From positions 682,001 through 746,000 of the forward strand of contig NZ_JAEKEZ010000029.1 in the NCBI RefSeq assembly GCF_016650815.1: a DNA stretch of 64,000 bases, written 5' to 3'. The position numbers and the translations under genes are program-made. Positions 34,217 through 43,316 of the stretch are shown one piece after another. This stretch comes from Pseudomonas sp. TH31. Lineage in GTDB: Bacteria > Pseudomonadota > Gammaproteobacteria > Pseudomonadales > Pseudomonadaceae. Position 1 is the stretch's first letter. Every line of letters starts with the position of its first letter. The notes under the pieces are model-generated. The model ran no database searches and was not told the origin of the DNA. It saw only the letters and a list, made by a program, of their open reading frames with translations.

Positions 34217-35704
34217 ATGGCCACACAAGAAAAGAGAACCCGAAAAATGGCTGGCGCGCAGACCCCGTTGTTCACCGCGTTGTTGATCGATGGCGAATTG
34301 GTCGCAGGCCAGGGCGTTGTCGAACCGATTCTCAACCCGGCCACCGGCGAAGTACTGACCCACATCGCCGAAGCCAGCACCGAGCAAGTCGAAGCCGCGA
34401 TCCTCGCCGCCCACCGCGCCTTCGCCAGTTGGTCGCGCACCACGCCGCAGCAACGTTCGAATCTGTTGCTGGACATCGCCAACGCCATCGAAAAAAACGC
34501 CGACCTGCTTGCCCGCCTCGAATCCCTGAATTGCGGCAAGCCGTTGCACCTGGCCCGTCAGGACGACCTGAGCGCCACGGTCGATGTGTTCCGTTTCTTC
34601 GCTGGCGCAGTGCGCTGCCAGACCGGTCAGCTCAGCGGTGAATACCTGCCGGGTTACACCAGCATGGTCCGCCGCGATCCTATCGGGGTCGTCGCGTCCA
34701 TCGCGCCGTGGAACTACCCGATCATGATGGCGGCCTGGAAAATCGCCCCGGCCCTGGCCGCCGGCAACACCCTGGTATTCAAGCCCTCCGAACATACGCC
34801 GCTGTCGATCCTCGCCCTGGCGCCAGCGCTGGCCGACATCCTGCCGAACGGGGTGATCAACATCATCTGCGGGGGTGGTGAAGGCGTTGGCAGCCATTTG
34901 GTCAGCCACCCGAAAGTACGCATGGTCTCGCTGACCGGCGACATCGTCACCGGGCAAAAAATCCTCCAGGCCGCGGCGAAAACCCTCAAACGCACGCACC
35001 TCGAACTCGGTGGCAAGGCCCCGGTGATCGTCTGCAATGACGCAGACATTCAAGCGGTGGTCGACGGTGTGCGCACCTACGGCTATTACAACGCCGGTCA
35101 GGATTGCACCGCCGCGTGCCGGATTTATGCCCAGGCCGGGATTCATGATCGTTTGGTGGCGGAATTGGGCGCAGCGGTCAGCAGCCTGCGCTTCGCCGGT
35201 AAACGCGATGCCGACAACGAAATCGGCCCGCTGATCAGCACCCGCCAACGCGACCGCGTCGCCAGTTTCGTCGAACGCGCCCTCGGCCAGCCGCACATCG
35301 AACGCGTCACCGGCGCGGCGGTGCATTCCGGCGCCGGCTTCTATTACCAGCCGACGCTGCTGGCCGGTTGCAAACAGAGCGATGAGATCGTCCAGCGCGA
35401 AGTGTTCGGACCGGTGGTCACCGTGACCCGTTTTGATGAACTGGCACAAGCCGTGGACTGGGCCAACGACTCGGAATACGGCCTCGCCTCTTCGGTCTGG
35501 ACCCAGAACCTCGACAAAGCCATGCAGGTCGCGGCGCGCTTGCAGTACGGCTGCACCTGGATCAACAGCCATTTCATGCTGGTCAGCGAAATGCCCCATG
35601 GCGGCCTGAAGCGTTCGGGCTACGGCAAAGACTTATCCAGCGATTCGCTTCAGGACTACAGCGTGGTGCGGCACATCATGGCCCGCCACGGCCAGCATCT
35701 CTGA
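34217..35704 (+). CDS. Aldehyde dehydrogenase, aminoaldehyde type (paralogue 1)
   Basis: This 495-residue NAD(P)-dependent aldehyde dehydrogenase closely resembles gamma-aminobutyraldehyde dehydrogenases (PatD/YdcW). The Rossmann part has PWNYPIMMAAWKIAPALAAGN. The catalytic Glu is in LELGGKAPVI and the nucleophile Cys in NAGQDCTAACR. The start at 34217 follows GGGAG. It is about 20 residues longer at the N-terminus than paralogue 2 (40056), and the two share long identical stretches. It probably oxidises an aminoaldehyde from polyamine breakdown. Confidence 0.87.
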   Translation: MATQEKRTRKMAGAQTPLFTALLIDGELVAGQGVVEPILNPATGEVLTHIAEASTEQVEAAILAAHRAFASWSRTTPQQRSNLLLDIANAIEKNADLLARLESLNCGKPLHLARQDDLSATVDVFRFFAGAVRCQTGQLSGEYLPGYTSMVRRDPIGVVASIAPWNYPIMMAAWKIAPALAAGNTLVFKPSEHTPLSILALAPALADILPNGVINIICGGGEGVGSHLVSHPKVRMVSLTGDIVTGQKILQAAAKTLKRTHLELGGKAPVIVCNDADIQAVVDGVRTYGYYNAGQDCTAACRIYAQAGIHDRLVAELGAAVSSLRFAGKRDADNEIGPLISTRQRDRVASFVERALGQPHIERVTGAAVHSGAGFYYQPTLLAGCKQSDEIVQREVFGPVVTVTRFDELAQAVDWANDSEYGLASSVWTQNLDKAMQVAARLQYGCTWINSHFMLVSEMPHGGLKRSGYGKDLSSDSLQDYSVVRHIMARHGQHL

Positions 35705-35786
35705 CTACGCTAATAACAAGCCGCCAACGGCATGCTTCACCACGTTCACAACTGCCCCGACCATAATTAAAGAAGAGGGAAACCCC

Positions 35787-36938
35787 ATGTTCGTGCACAA
35801 GACCGCACTGCTCAGTGCAATCACCACTGCATTGCTCGCCAGTGCCAGTATCCAGGCCGCCGAACCGCTGAAAGCCGTCGGTGCCGGCGAAGGTCAGCTG
35901 GATATTGTCGCCTGGCCCGGTTACATCGAACGTGGCGAGAGCGACAAGGCCTACGACTGGGTGACCGGTTTCGAGAAGGAAACCGGTTGCAAGGTCAATG
36001 TAAAAACCGCCGCCACCTCCGATGAAATGGTCAGCCTGATGGCCAAGGGTGGTTACGACCTGGTCACCGCGTCCGGCGATGCGTCGCTGCGCTTGATCGT
36101 CGGCAAGCGTGTGCAGCCGATCAACACCGCGTTGATCCCGAACTGGAAAAGCATCGACCCGCGCCTCAAAGATGCGCCGTGGTACGTGGTCAACAAGCAG
36201 ACTTACGGCACCCCGTACCAGTGGGGCCCGAATGTGCTGATGTACAACACCAACGTATTCAAGACTGCGCCGACCAGTTGGAACGTGGTGTTCGACGCGC
36301 AAAACCTGCCGGACGGCAAGCCGAACAAGGGTCGCGTGCAGGCCTATGACGGCCCGATCTACATCGCCGATGCCGCGCTGTACCTGAAAACCACCAAGCC
36401 GGAACTGGGTATCCAGAGCCCTTACGAGCTGACCGAAACCCAGTACAAAGCCGTGCTCGATCTGTTGCGCGCCCAGCAGCCGCTGATCCATCGCTACTGG
36501 CACGACACCACCGTGCAGATGAGTGACTTCAAAAACGAAGGCGTGGTCGCGTCCAGCGCCTGGCCGTATCAGGTCAACGGCCTGATGAACGAGAAGCAGC
36601 CGATCGCTTCGACCATCCCGAAAGAAGGTGCCACCGGCTGGGCCGACACCACCATGTTGCACGCCGAGGCCAAGCACCCGAACTGCGCCTACAAGTGGAT
36701 GGACTGGTCGCTGCAACCGAAAGTCCAGGGTGACGTCGCCGCGTGGTTCGGCTCGTTGCCAGCGGTGCCGGCGGCGTGCACCGGCAGCGAACTGTTGGGC
36801 GCCGAGGGTTGCAAGACCAACGGTTTCGACCAGTTCGAGAAAATCGCCTTCTGGACAACCCCGCAGGCTGAAGGCGGCAAGTTCGTGCCGTACAGCCGCT
36901 GGACCCAGGATTACATCGCGATTATGGGCGGTCGTTAA
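35787..36938 (+). CDS. ABC transporter substrate-binding protein, polyamine type (YdcS-like)
   Basis: This 383-residue periplasmic binding protein has a signal peptide ending IQAAE (about residues 1-26). The PotD/F-like fold starts GQLDIVAWPGYIERG and contains FEKETGCKVNVKTAATSDEMVSLM and PYQWGPNVLMYN. The family binds polyamines and related compounds; the ligand here is not known. The ATPase and two permease genes follow. Confidence 0.88.
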   Translation: MFVHKTALLSAITTALLASASIQAAEPLKAVGAGEGQLDIVAWPGYIERGESDKAYDWVTGFEKETGCKVNVKTAATSDEMVSLMAKGGYDLVTASGDASLRLIVGKRVQPINTALIPNWKSIDPRLKDAPWYVVNKQTYGTPYQWGPNVLMYNTNVFKTAPTSWNVVFDAQNLPDGKPNKGRVQAYDGPIYIADAALYLKTTKPELGIQSPYELTETQYKAVLDLLRAQQPLIHRYWHDTTVQMSDFKNEGVVASSAWPYQVNGLMNEKQPIASTIPKEGATGWADTTMLHAEAKHPNCAYKWMDWSLQPKVQGDVAAWFGSLPAVPAACTGSELLGAEGCKTNGFDQFEKIAFWTTPQAEGGKFVPYSRWTQDYIAIMGGR

Positions 36939-36962
36939 GCCTTCTTAAGATCAAAAAAGATC

Positions 36963-37064
36963 AAAAGATCGCAGCCTGCGGCAGCTCCTACGCCGACCGC
37001 AGGCACCGCCAATCTCGCGTCTTCCGCAAATCCCGTAGGAGCTGCCGCAGGCTGCGATCTTTTC
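36963..37064. repeat. REPIN inside the ABC operon
   Basis: AAAAGATCGCAGCCTGCGGC and its inverted copy lie between the binding-protein and ATPase genes. The position suggests differential mRNA stability, with more binding protein than ATPase. Confidence 0.85.
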
Positions 37065-37120
37065 GACGCCACAGCCGATTCAATTTTTATCGAAAGCGCG
37101 CCTTTTTGGAGCACCGCACC

Positions 37121-38158
37121 ATGACGCCTGCAGTCCAGTTCACCAACGTTTCCCGTCAGTTCGGCGAAGTGAAGGCCGTTGACCGGGTTTCCATCGATAT
37201 CCAGGACGGCGAGTTCTTTTCCATGCTTGGCCCTTCCGGCTCGGGCAAAACCACCTGTTTGCGCCTGATCGCCGGTTTTGAACAACCGAGCGCAGGCTCG
37301 ATCCGTATTCATGGCTTAGAGGCTGCCGGGCTGCCGCCGTATCAGCGTGACGTAAACACCGTTTTCCAGGATTACGCGCTGTTCCCGCACATGAACGTTC
37401 GCGACAACGTCGCCTACGGTCTGAAAGTCAAAGGCATCGGTAAAGCCGAACGCCGCCAGCGCGCCGAAGAAGCCCTCGACATGGTCGCCCTCGGCGGCTA
37501 CGGCGAGCGCAAACCGGTGCAACTGTCCGGTGGTCAGCGCCAGCGTGTGGCCCTGGCCCGCGCCCTGGTCAATCGCCCACGGGTGCTGCTGCTCGACGAA
37601 CCGCTCGGCGCTCTCGACCTGAAGCTGCGCGAGCAAATGCAGAGCGAGCTGAAGAAGCTGCAACGCCAGCTCGGCATCACCTTCATCTTCGTCACCCACG
37701 ACCAGACCGAAGCGCTGTCGATGTCCGACCGCGTGGCCGTGTTCAACAAGGGTCGCATCGAACAGGTCGACACCCCGCGCAACCTCTACATGAAACCGGC
37801 AACCACCTTCGTCGCTGAATTCGTCGGCACCTCCAACGTGATTCGCGGCGATCTGGCGAAGCAGTTGAGCGGCAATCCACAGCCGTTTTCGATTCGCCCG
37901 GAACACGTGCGTTTCGCCGAAGGCCCGCTGGCCAGCCATGAGATTGAAGTCAGCGGCTTGCTGCACGACATCCAGTACCAGGGCAGTGCCACCCGCTATG
38001 AAGTCAAACTGGAAAACGGCCAGACCCTGAACATCAGCCAGGCCAACGTCCAGTGGCTGGACACCAGCGCCCAGCACCAGGCCGGGCAACGCATCAGCGC
38101 ACGCTGGGCACGTGAAGCGATGATCCCGCTGCACGACAATGTTGTGAGCGGGGTGTGA
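37121..38158 (+). CDS. ABC transporter ATPase, polyamine type (YdcT/PotA-like)
   Basis: This 345-residue ATPase powers the importer. Walker A is GPSGSGKTT (about 38-46), the signature is LSGGQRQRVALARAL, Walker B is VLLLDEPLGALD, and the switch His is in FVTHDQTEAL. A C-terminal TOBE-like domain follows. I chose the ATG at 37121 over an upstream TTG in frame. The first permease starts 1 base after its stop codon. Confidence 0.93.
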   Translation: MTPAVQFTNVSRQFGEVKAVDRVSIDIQDGEFFSMLGPSGSGKTTCLRLIAGFEQPSAGSIRIHGLEAAGLPPYQRDVNTVFQDYALFPHMNVRDNVAYGLKVKGIGKAERRQRAEEALDMVALGGYGERKPVQLSGGQRQRVALARALVNRPRVLLLDEPLGALDLKLREQMQSELKKLQRQLGITFIFVTHDQTEALSMSDRVAVFNKGRIEQVDTPRNLYMKPATTFVAEFVGTSNVIRGDLAKQLSGNPQPFSIRPEHVRFAEGPLASHEIEVSGLLHDIQYQGSATRYEVKLENGQTLNISQANVQWLDTSAQHQAGQRISARWAREAMIPLHDNVVSGV

Positions 38159-38159
38159 G

Positions 38160-39107
38160 ATGAACAGCGTGGCGCTCCCTCAAACGTCGGCCGGCGGTCC
38201 GCCGTTGCGCAGGTTTTCCAACCTGTTGTATCGCCGGCCCAACTTTTACCTGTCGTTGCTGCTGGTGCCACCGCTGCTGTGGTTCGGCGCGATCTACCTC
38301 GGGTCGCTGCTGGTGCTGCTGTGGCAAGGCTTCTACACCTTCGATGACTTCACCATGGCGGTCACGCCCGACCTGACCCTGGCGAACTTTGCCGCACTGT
38401 TCCAGCCGTCGAACTTCGACATCATCCTGCGCACCTTGAGCATGGCGATTGTCGTGTCGATTGCCAGTGCCATCGTCGCGTTCCCGATTGCCTATTACAT
38501 GGCGCGCTACACCACCGGCAAGACCAAGGCGTTTTTCTACATCGCGGTGATGATGCCTATGTGGGCCAGTTACATCGTCAAGGCCTACGCCTGGACCTTG
38601 CTGCTGGCCAAGGGCGGCGTGGCGCAGTGGTTCGTTCAACACCTGGGGCTGGAGCCGGTGCTGCAATTCGTCCTTGGCATTCCCGGCGTGGGCGGCAGCA
38701 CCTTGTCGACCTCGCACCTGGGACGTTTCATGGTGTTCGTCTACATCTGGCTGCCGTTCATGATCTTGCCGATCCAGGCCTCGCTGGAACGCTTGCCGCC
38801 GTCGCTGCTGCAAGCCTCCGCCGACCTCGGCGCCAAGCCGCGCCAAACGTTCATGCAGGTGATTTTACCGCTGTCGATCCCAGGCATTGCGGCCGGTTCG
38901 ATCTTCACCTTTTCCCTGACCCTCGGTGACTTCATCGTGCCGCAACTGGTGGGCCCGCCGGGCTACTTCGTCGGCAGCATGGTCTACGCCCAGCAAGGCG
39001 CCATCGGCAACATGCCGATGGCGGCCGCGTTCACGCTGGTGCCGATTGTGTTGATCGCCGTTTACCTGACCATCGTTAAACGCATGGGGGCCTTCGATGC
39101 GCTCTAA
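38160..39107 (+). CDS. ABC transporter permease (YdcU/PotB-like)
   Basis: This 315-residue inner-membrane permease has about six membrane helices. The EAA-like loop PPSLLQASADLGAKPRQTFMQVILPLSIPGI contacts the ATPase. The N-terminal tail is cytoplasmic. It overlaps the second permease by 11 bases, so both subunits are made together. Confidence 0.92.
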   Translation: MNSVALPQTSAGGPPLRRFSNLLYRRPNFYLSLLLVPPLLWFGAIYLGSLLVLLWQGFYTFDDFTMAVTPDLTLANFAALFQPSNFDIILRTLSMAIVVSIASAIVAFPIAYYMARYTTGKTKAFFYIAVMMPMWASYIVKAYAWTLLLAKGGVAQWFVQHLGLEPVLQFVLGIPGVGGSTLSTSHLGRFMVFVYIWLPFMILPIQASLERLPPSLLQASADLGAKPRQTFMQVILPLSIPGIAAGSIFTFSLTLGDFIVPQLVGPPGYFVGSMVYAQQGAIGNMPMAAAFTLVPIVLIAVYLTIVKRMGAFDAL

Positions 39108-39924
39108 GCCAATAAAACAAGGCGATCAAGCCTCCCTGGGGCTGAAAATCGCCGCGTGGGGCGGGTTGGTGTTTCTGCACTTCCCGATCCTGATCATCTT
39201 CCTGTACGCCTTCAACACCGAAGAAGCGGCGTTCAGCTTTCCGCCCAAGGGCTTGACCCTGCACTGGTTCAGCGTGGCGTTTTCGCGCCCCGACGTGCTG
39301 GAAGCGATCAAGCTCTCGGCGCAAATCGCCGCCATCGCGACGCTGATTGCGATGGTCCTCGGCACCCTCGCGTCAGCGGCGTTGTATCGCCGGGAATTCT
39401 TCGGCAAGCAAGGCATCTCGTTGATGCTGATCCTGCCGATTGCGCTGCCGGGGATCATCACCGGGATCGCGCTGCTGGCGACGTTCAAGACGCTGGGGAT
39501 CGAGCCGGGGATGTTTACCATCATCGTCGGCCACGCGACCTTCTGTGTGGTGATCGTCTACAACAACGTCATCGCCCGGTTGCGCCGCACCTCGCACAGT
39601 TTGATCGAAGCCTCGATGGACCTCGGCGCCGACGGCTGGCAGACCTTCCGCTACATCGTCCTGCCAAATCTCGGTTCGGCGTTGCTGGCTGGCGGCATGC
39701 TCGCGTTTGCGCTGTCGTTCGACGAGATCATAGTCACCACCTTCACCGCCGGCCATGAGCGCACCCTGCCGCTGTGGCTGCTCAACCAGCTCAGCCGCCC
39801 ACGGGATGTGCCGGTGACCAACGTCGTCGCGATGCTGGTGATGATGGTGACCATGCTGCCGATCCTCGGCGCCTACTACCTGACCCGTGGCGGTGAAAGT
39901 GTTGCGGGCAGTGGCGGGAAGTAA
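39097..39924 (+). CDS. ABC transporter permease (YdcV/PotC-like)
   Basis: This 275-residue second permease subunit has about six membrane helices. Its EAA loop is HSLIEASMDLGADGWQTFRYIVLPNLGSAL. The ATG at 39097 lies inside the preceding gene. It completes a standard type I importer with the three preceding genes. Confidence 0.92.
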   Translation: MRSKPIKQGDQASLGLKIAAWGGLVFLHFPILIIFLYAFNTEEAAFSFPPKGLTLHWFSVAFSRPDVLEAIKLSAQIAAIATLIAMVLGTLASAALYRREFFGKQGISLMLILPIALPGIITGIALLATFKTLGIEPGMFTIIVGHATFCVVIVYNNVIARLRRTSHSLIEASMDLGADGWQTFRYIVLPNLGSALLAGGMLAFALSFDEIIVTTFTAGHERTLPLWLLNQLSRPRDVPVTNVVAMLVMMVTMLPILGAYYLTRGGESVAGSGGK

Positions 39925-39946
39925 ATCAATAACTGACAACAATCCC

Positions 39947-40030
39947 TGTAGGAGCTGCCGAAGGCCGCGATCTTTTGGCGTCGATGATGCGGCCAAAGAT
40001 CAAAAGATCGCAGCCTTCGGCAGTTCCTGC
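39947..40030. repeat. REPIN between the permease and the second dehydrogenase
   Basis: TGTAGGAGCTGCCGAAGGCC and its inverted copy ending CTTCGGCAGTTCCTGC. It reaches to within 26 bases of the next start codon. Confidence 0.8.
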
Positions 40031-40055
40031 AAAGAGACCGAACGAGGACATGAAG

Positions 40056-41480
40056 ATGCAAACCAAACTCCTGATCAACGGCCAACTGATCGACGGCGAA
40101 GGCCCCGCCCAACCGGTGTTCAATCCGGCGCTCGGCCGTGTACTGGTCGAAATCAATGAAGCCAGCGAAGCCCAGGTCGACGCCGCCGTACGCGCTGCCG
40201 ACAACGCCTTCGAAGGCTGGTCGCAAACCCCGCCCAAAGACCGCTCGTTGCTGCTGCTCAAACTCGCCGACGCCATCGAAGCCCACGGCGAAGAGCTGGC
40301 CAAACTGGAATCGGACAACTGCGGCAAACCCTACAGCGCCGCGCTGAACGACGAGATCCCGGCGATTGCCGATGTGTTCCGTTTCTTCGCTGGCGCCAGC
40401 CGCTGCATGAGTGGTTCGGCCGGCGGCGAATACCTGGCCGGTCACACCTCGATGATCCGCCGCGATCCAGTCGGCGTGATCGCCTCCATCGCGCCGTGGA
40501 ACTACCCGCTGATGATGGTCGCCTGGAAAATCGCCCCGGCCCTGGCCGCGGGTAATACCGTGGTACTCAAGCCGTCGGAACAAACCCCGCTGACCGCGTT
40601 GCGCCTGGCGCAACTGGCGTCGCAAATCTTCCCGGCCGGCGTGCTCAACCTGGTGTTCGGTCGTGGCCCTACCGTCGGCAGTCCTCTGGTCACGCATCCA
40701 AAAGTGCGCATGGTGTCGCTGACCGGTTCCATCGCCACTGGCGCCAACATCATTTCCAGCACCGCCGACAGCGTCAAACGCCTGCACATGGAACTGGGCG
40801 GCAAGGCGCCGGTGATCATCTTCGACGACGCCGACATCGACGCCGCGGTGGAAGGCATTCGTACGTTTGGCTTCTACAACGCCGGGCAAGACTGCACCGC
40901 CGCTTGCCGCATCTACGCGCAAGCAGGCATCTACGAAAAATTCGTCGAGAAGCTCGGCGCGGCGGTAAGCACCATCAAGTACGGCCTGCAGGATGACCCG
41001 GCGACCGAGCTGGGCCCGCTGATCACCGCCCAACATCGCGACCGCGTGGCCGGGTTCGTCGAGCGTGCCGTGGCACAGTCGCATATCCGTCTGGTCACGG
41101 GCGGCAAGGCCGTGGAAGGCAATGGTTTCTTCTTCGAACCTACCGTGTTGGCCGATGCGCAGCAGGACGACGAGATTGTTCGTCGCGAAGTGTTCGGGCC
41201 GGTGGTGTCAGTGACCAGATTCACCGATGAAGCGCAGGTGCTGGGCTGGGCCAACGATTCGGACTACGGCCTGGCGTCGTCGGTCTGGACTGCAGACGTC
41301 GGTCGCGCCCATCGCCTGGCCGCACGGCTGCAGTACGGCTGCACCTGGGTGAATACGCACTTCATGCTGGTCAGCGAAATGCCCCATGGTGGTCAGAAAT
41401 TGTCCGGCTACGGGAAGGACATGTCCATGTACGGGCTGGAGGACTACACCGTCGTTCGGCATGTGATGTTCAAGCATTAA
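40056..41480 (+). CDS. Gamma-aminobutyraldehyde dehydrogenase-like enzyme (paralogue 2)
   Basis: From ATG 40056 (MQTKLLINGQLIDGEG, with GAGGA 7 bases upstream) this is 474 residues, the length of E. coli PatD/YdcW. Cofactor and catalytic motifs are IAPWNYPLMMVAWKIAPALA, MELGGKAPVIIFDDADID and NAGQDCTAACR. It likely oxidises 4-aminobutyraldehyde to GABA, next to a transporter of the matching type. An ATG at 40050 is possible but too close to the ribosome-binding site. Confidence 0.88.
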   Translation: MQTKLLINGQLIDGEGPAQPVFNPALGRVLVEINEASEAQVDAAVRAADNAFEGWSQTPPKDRSLLLLKLADAIEAHGEELAKLESDNCGKPYSAALNDEIPAIADVFRFFAGASRCMSGSAGGEYLAGHTSMIRRDPVGVIASIAPWNYPLMMVAWKIAPALAAGNTVVLKPSEQTPLTALRLAQLASQIFPAGVLNLVFGRGPTVGSPLVTHPKVRMVSLTGSIATGANIISSTADSVKRLHMELGGKAPVIIFDDADIDAAVEGIRTFGFYNAGQDCTAACRIYAQAGIYEKFVEKLGAAVSTIKYGLQDDPATELGPLITAQHRDRVAGFVERAVAQSHIRLVTGGKAVEGNGFFFEPTVLADAQQDDEIVRREVFGPVVSVTRFTDEAQVLGWANDSDYGLASSVWTADVGRAHRLAARLQYGCTWVNTHFMLVSEMPHGGQKLSGYGKDMSMYGLEDYTVVRHVMFKH

Positions 41481-41486
41481 GAAGCG

Positions 41487-41587
41487 AAAAGATCGCAGCC
41501 TGCGGCAGCTCCTACAGGAATTGCGCCCGGCGCGATATCTGCGGTTGGTGCGGTTGGTGTAGGAGCTGCCGCAGGCTGCGATCTTTT
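41487..41587. repeat. REPIN (inverted REP pair)
   Basis: AAAAGATCGCAGCCTGCGGC and its inverted copy lie around a spacer that holds a GCGGTTGGT tandem duplicate (about 41540-41558). Confidence 0.85.
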
Positions 41588-41732
41588 CAGCAGACACACG
41601 GAAGTTGTCGGCGATTCACCACAAGGCCTCACCACAATCCAAAACAATAACCACCGACCCGGGCGGCGCCTCCAAGGCCCCGCCACGGTTTCGGACATCC
41701 GAAATCTGCCGATTTTCCGGAGCTGACAGACC

Positions 41733-43217
41733 ATGAGTGCATTACCCGATCTCTCCTCAGCCGTTGCCGACAGTGATGCCGAGCAACTGCGCAAGCTGGG
41801 CTACACCTCGAACTTCAATCGCAGCATGAGCCTGTGGGAAAACTTCGCCCTGGGCTTCACTTACCTCTCGCCGGTCGTAGGGGTTTATACCCTATTCGGG
41901 CTGTGTCTGGCCGCTGGCGGGCCACCGATGTTCTGGGCCTATTTACTGGTCGGTTGCGGCCAGTTGCTGGTGTGCCTGATCTTCGGTGAAGTGGTTTCGC
42001 AATTCCCGATTTCCGGCGGTGTCTACCCCTGGGCTCGCCGTTTGGTGGGCAAGCGCTGGGCGTGGATGGTCGGCTGGATCTACTCCATCGCCCTGTGCGT
42101 CACCATCGCCGCCGTTGCCGTGGGCGCCGGTCCGTACCTGGCCGCGATGATGGGCTTTGAACCGAGCAACAACACCAATATCATCATCGCGTTGTTCCTC
42201 ACATTGTTCGCCACGCTGGTCAACCTCAGCGGCACTAAAGTGCTGGCGCGGATCGCCATGTTCGGCTTCCTCTGTGAGTTGATTGGCGCGGTCATCGTCG
42301 GCGTCTACCTGCTGGTGTTCGAGCGTCATCAACCGATCAGCGTGTTGTTCAATACCTTCGACATCCGCATCGACGGCTCGTACCTGCCGGCCTTCCTCAC
42401 CGCCTCGCTGGCGGGGATGTTCCTGTACTACGGCTTCGAGGCCTGCGGCGATGTGGCCGAAGAAACCCCGAACCCAAGCAAGCAAATCCCGATTGCCATG
42501 CGTATGACGATCTACATCGGCGGCATCTCGGCGATGTTCGCCTGTCTGGCGCTGATCCTCGCCGTACCGGACATGCAAGCGGTGATCAACGGCACCGACA
42601 AAGACCCGGTCACCACCATCCTCAACAACGCCTTTGGCCCGGTGGGTTCGAAAGTGGTGATGGGCGTGGTGATGATTTCCTTCATCTCCTGCGTCATCAG
42701 CCTGCAAGCGGCAGCAAGTCGTCTGCTGTATTCCTACGCCCGGGATGAAATGGTCATCGGCAGCACGCTGTTGAAGAAGATCTCCCCTACCACTCAAGTA
42801 CCGGTTGCAGCGCTATTCGTGTCCGGCGTCCTGCCGGCGCTAATCATCGCCCTCGGCTTCTTCCTGCAAGACGCGGTGGCGACCATCGTCAGCTTCGCGG
42901 CGATCGGGATTTACCTGGCGTTCCAGATGATCGTCCTGGCAGCACTGTACGCACGAATGAAAGGCTGGAAACCGAGCGGCAAATTCACCCTTGGCGCCTG
43001 GGGCCTGCCGGTCAACATCGGCGCGCTGGTCTACGGCGTCGGCGCCATCATCAATATGGCCTGGCCGCGCACTCCGGATGCGGCCTGGTACATCAACTAC
43101 GCGATGGTGTTGAGTACCGCCATCGTTATTGGCTTGGGGTTGATCTACATGTGGCTGGCCAAACCGTATGACCATGGGACTGCGCCTGCGGGCGATGCCT
43201 GGAAGGTTAGTCGGTAA
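41733..43217 (+). CDS. APC-family amino acid/amine permease
   Basis: This 494-residue inner-membrane transporter has about 12 predicted helices. The TM1 unwound segment is GFTYLSPVVGVYTLFG, and FPISGGVYPWARRLVG follows TM2, as in amino acid/choline-type members. FEACGDVAEETPNPSKQIPIAM is typical of the superfamily between TM6 and TM7. Substrate not determined. Placed after the aminoaldehyde dehydrogenase, it may import GABA, a polyamine or an amino acid. Confidence 0.9.
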   Translation: MSALPDLSSAVADSDAEQLRKLGYTSNFNRSMSLWENFALGFTYLSPVVGVYTLFGLCLAAGGPPMFWAYLLVGCGQLLVCLIFGEVVSQFPISGGVYPWARRLVGKRWAWMVGWIYSIALCVTIAAVAVGAGPYLAAMMGFEPSNNTNIIIALFLTLFATLVNLSGTKVLARIAMFGFLCELIGAVIVGVYLLVFERHQPISVLFNTFDIRIDGSYLPAFLTASLAGMFLYYGFEACGDVAEETPNPSKQIPIAMRMTIYIGGISAMFACLALILAVPDMQAVINGTDKDPVTTILNNAFGPVGSKVVMGVVMISFISCVISLQAAASRLLYSYARDEMVIGSTLLKKISPTTQVPVAALFVSGVLPALIIALGFFLQDAVATIVSFAAIGIYLAFQMIVLAALYARMKGWKPSGKFTLGAWGLPVNIGALVYGVGAIINMAWPRTPDAAWYINYAMVLSTAIVIGLGLIYMWLAKPYDHGTAPAGDAWKVSR

Positions 43218-43258
43218 GATTTTCCCCTGCACCGTTAGGGGTGCCTGAGCTGAAATAG

Positions 43259-43289
43259 TCCCCTTTCTCACACATCGGGAGAAAGGGGA
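43259..43289. terminator. Hairpin after the permease gene
   Basis: A perfect 11-bp stem (TCCCCTTTCTC/GAGAAAGGGGA) with a 9-base loop lies between convergent genes. The tail is only weakly T-rich on the plus strand. It may serve both. Confidence 0.65.
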
Positions 43290-43316
43290 TTTACGGCTAT
43301 TGACTGAAAAACACCA

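Noticed and set aside
34181..35599. 472-residue minus-strand frame over the first aldehyde dehydrogenase
   Set aside because: Antisense shadow of a convincing dehydrogenase; a similar shadow lies over the second paralogue, as expected for homologous codon use.
36963..41587. A CRISPR-like or transposon-end array made by the repeated palindromes
   Set aside because: The units are paired inverted REPs of different spacing between genes, not evenly spaced direct repeats; no cas or transposase genes nearby.
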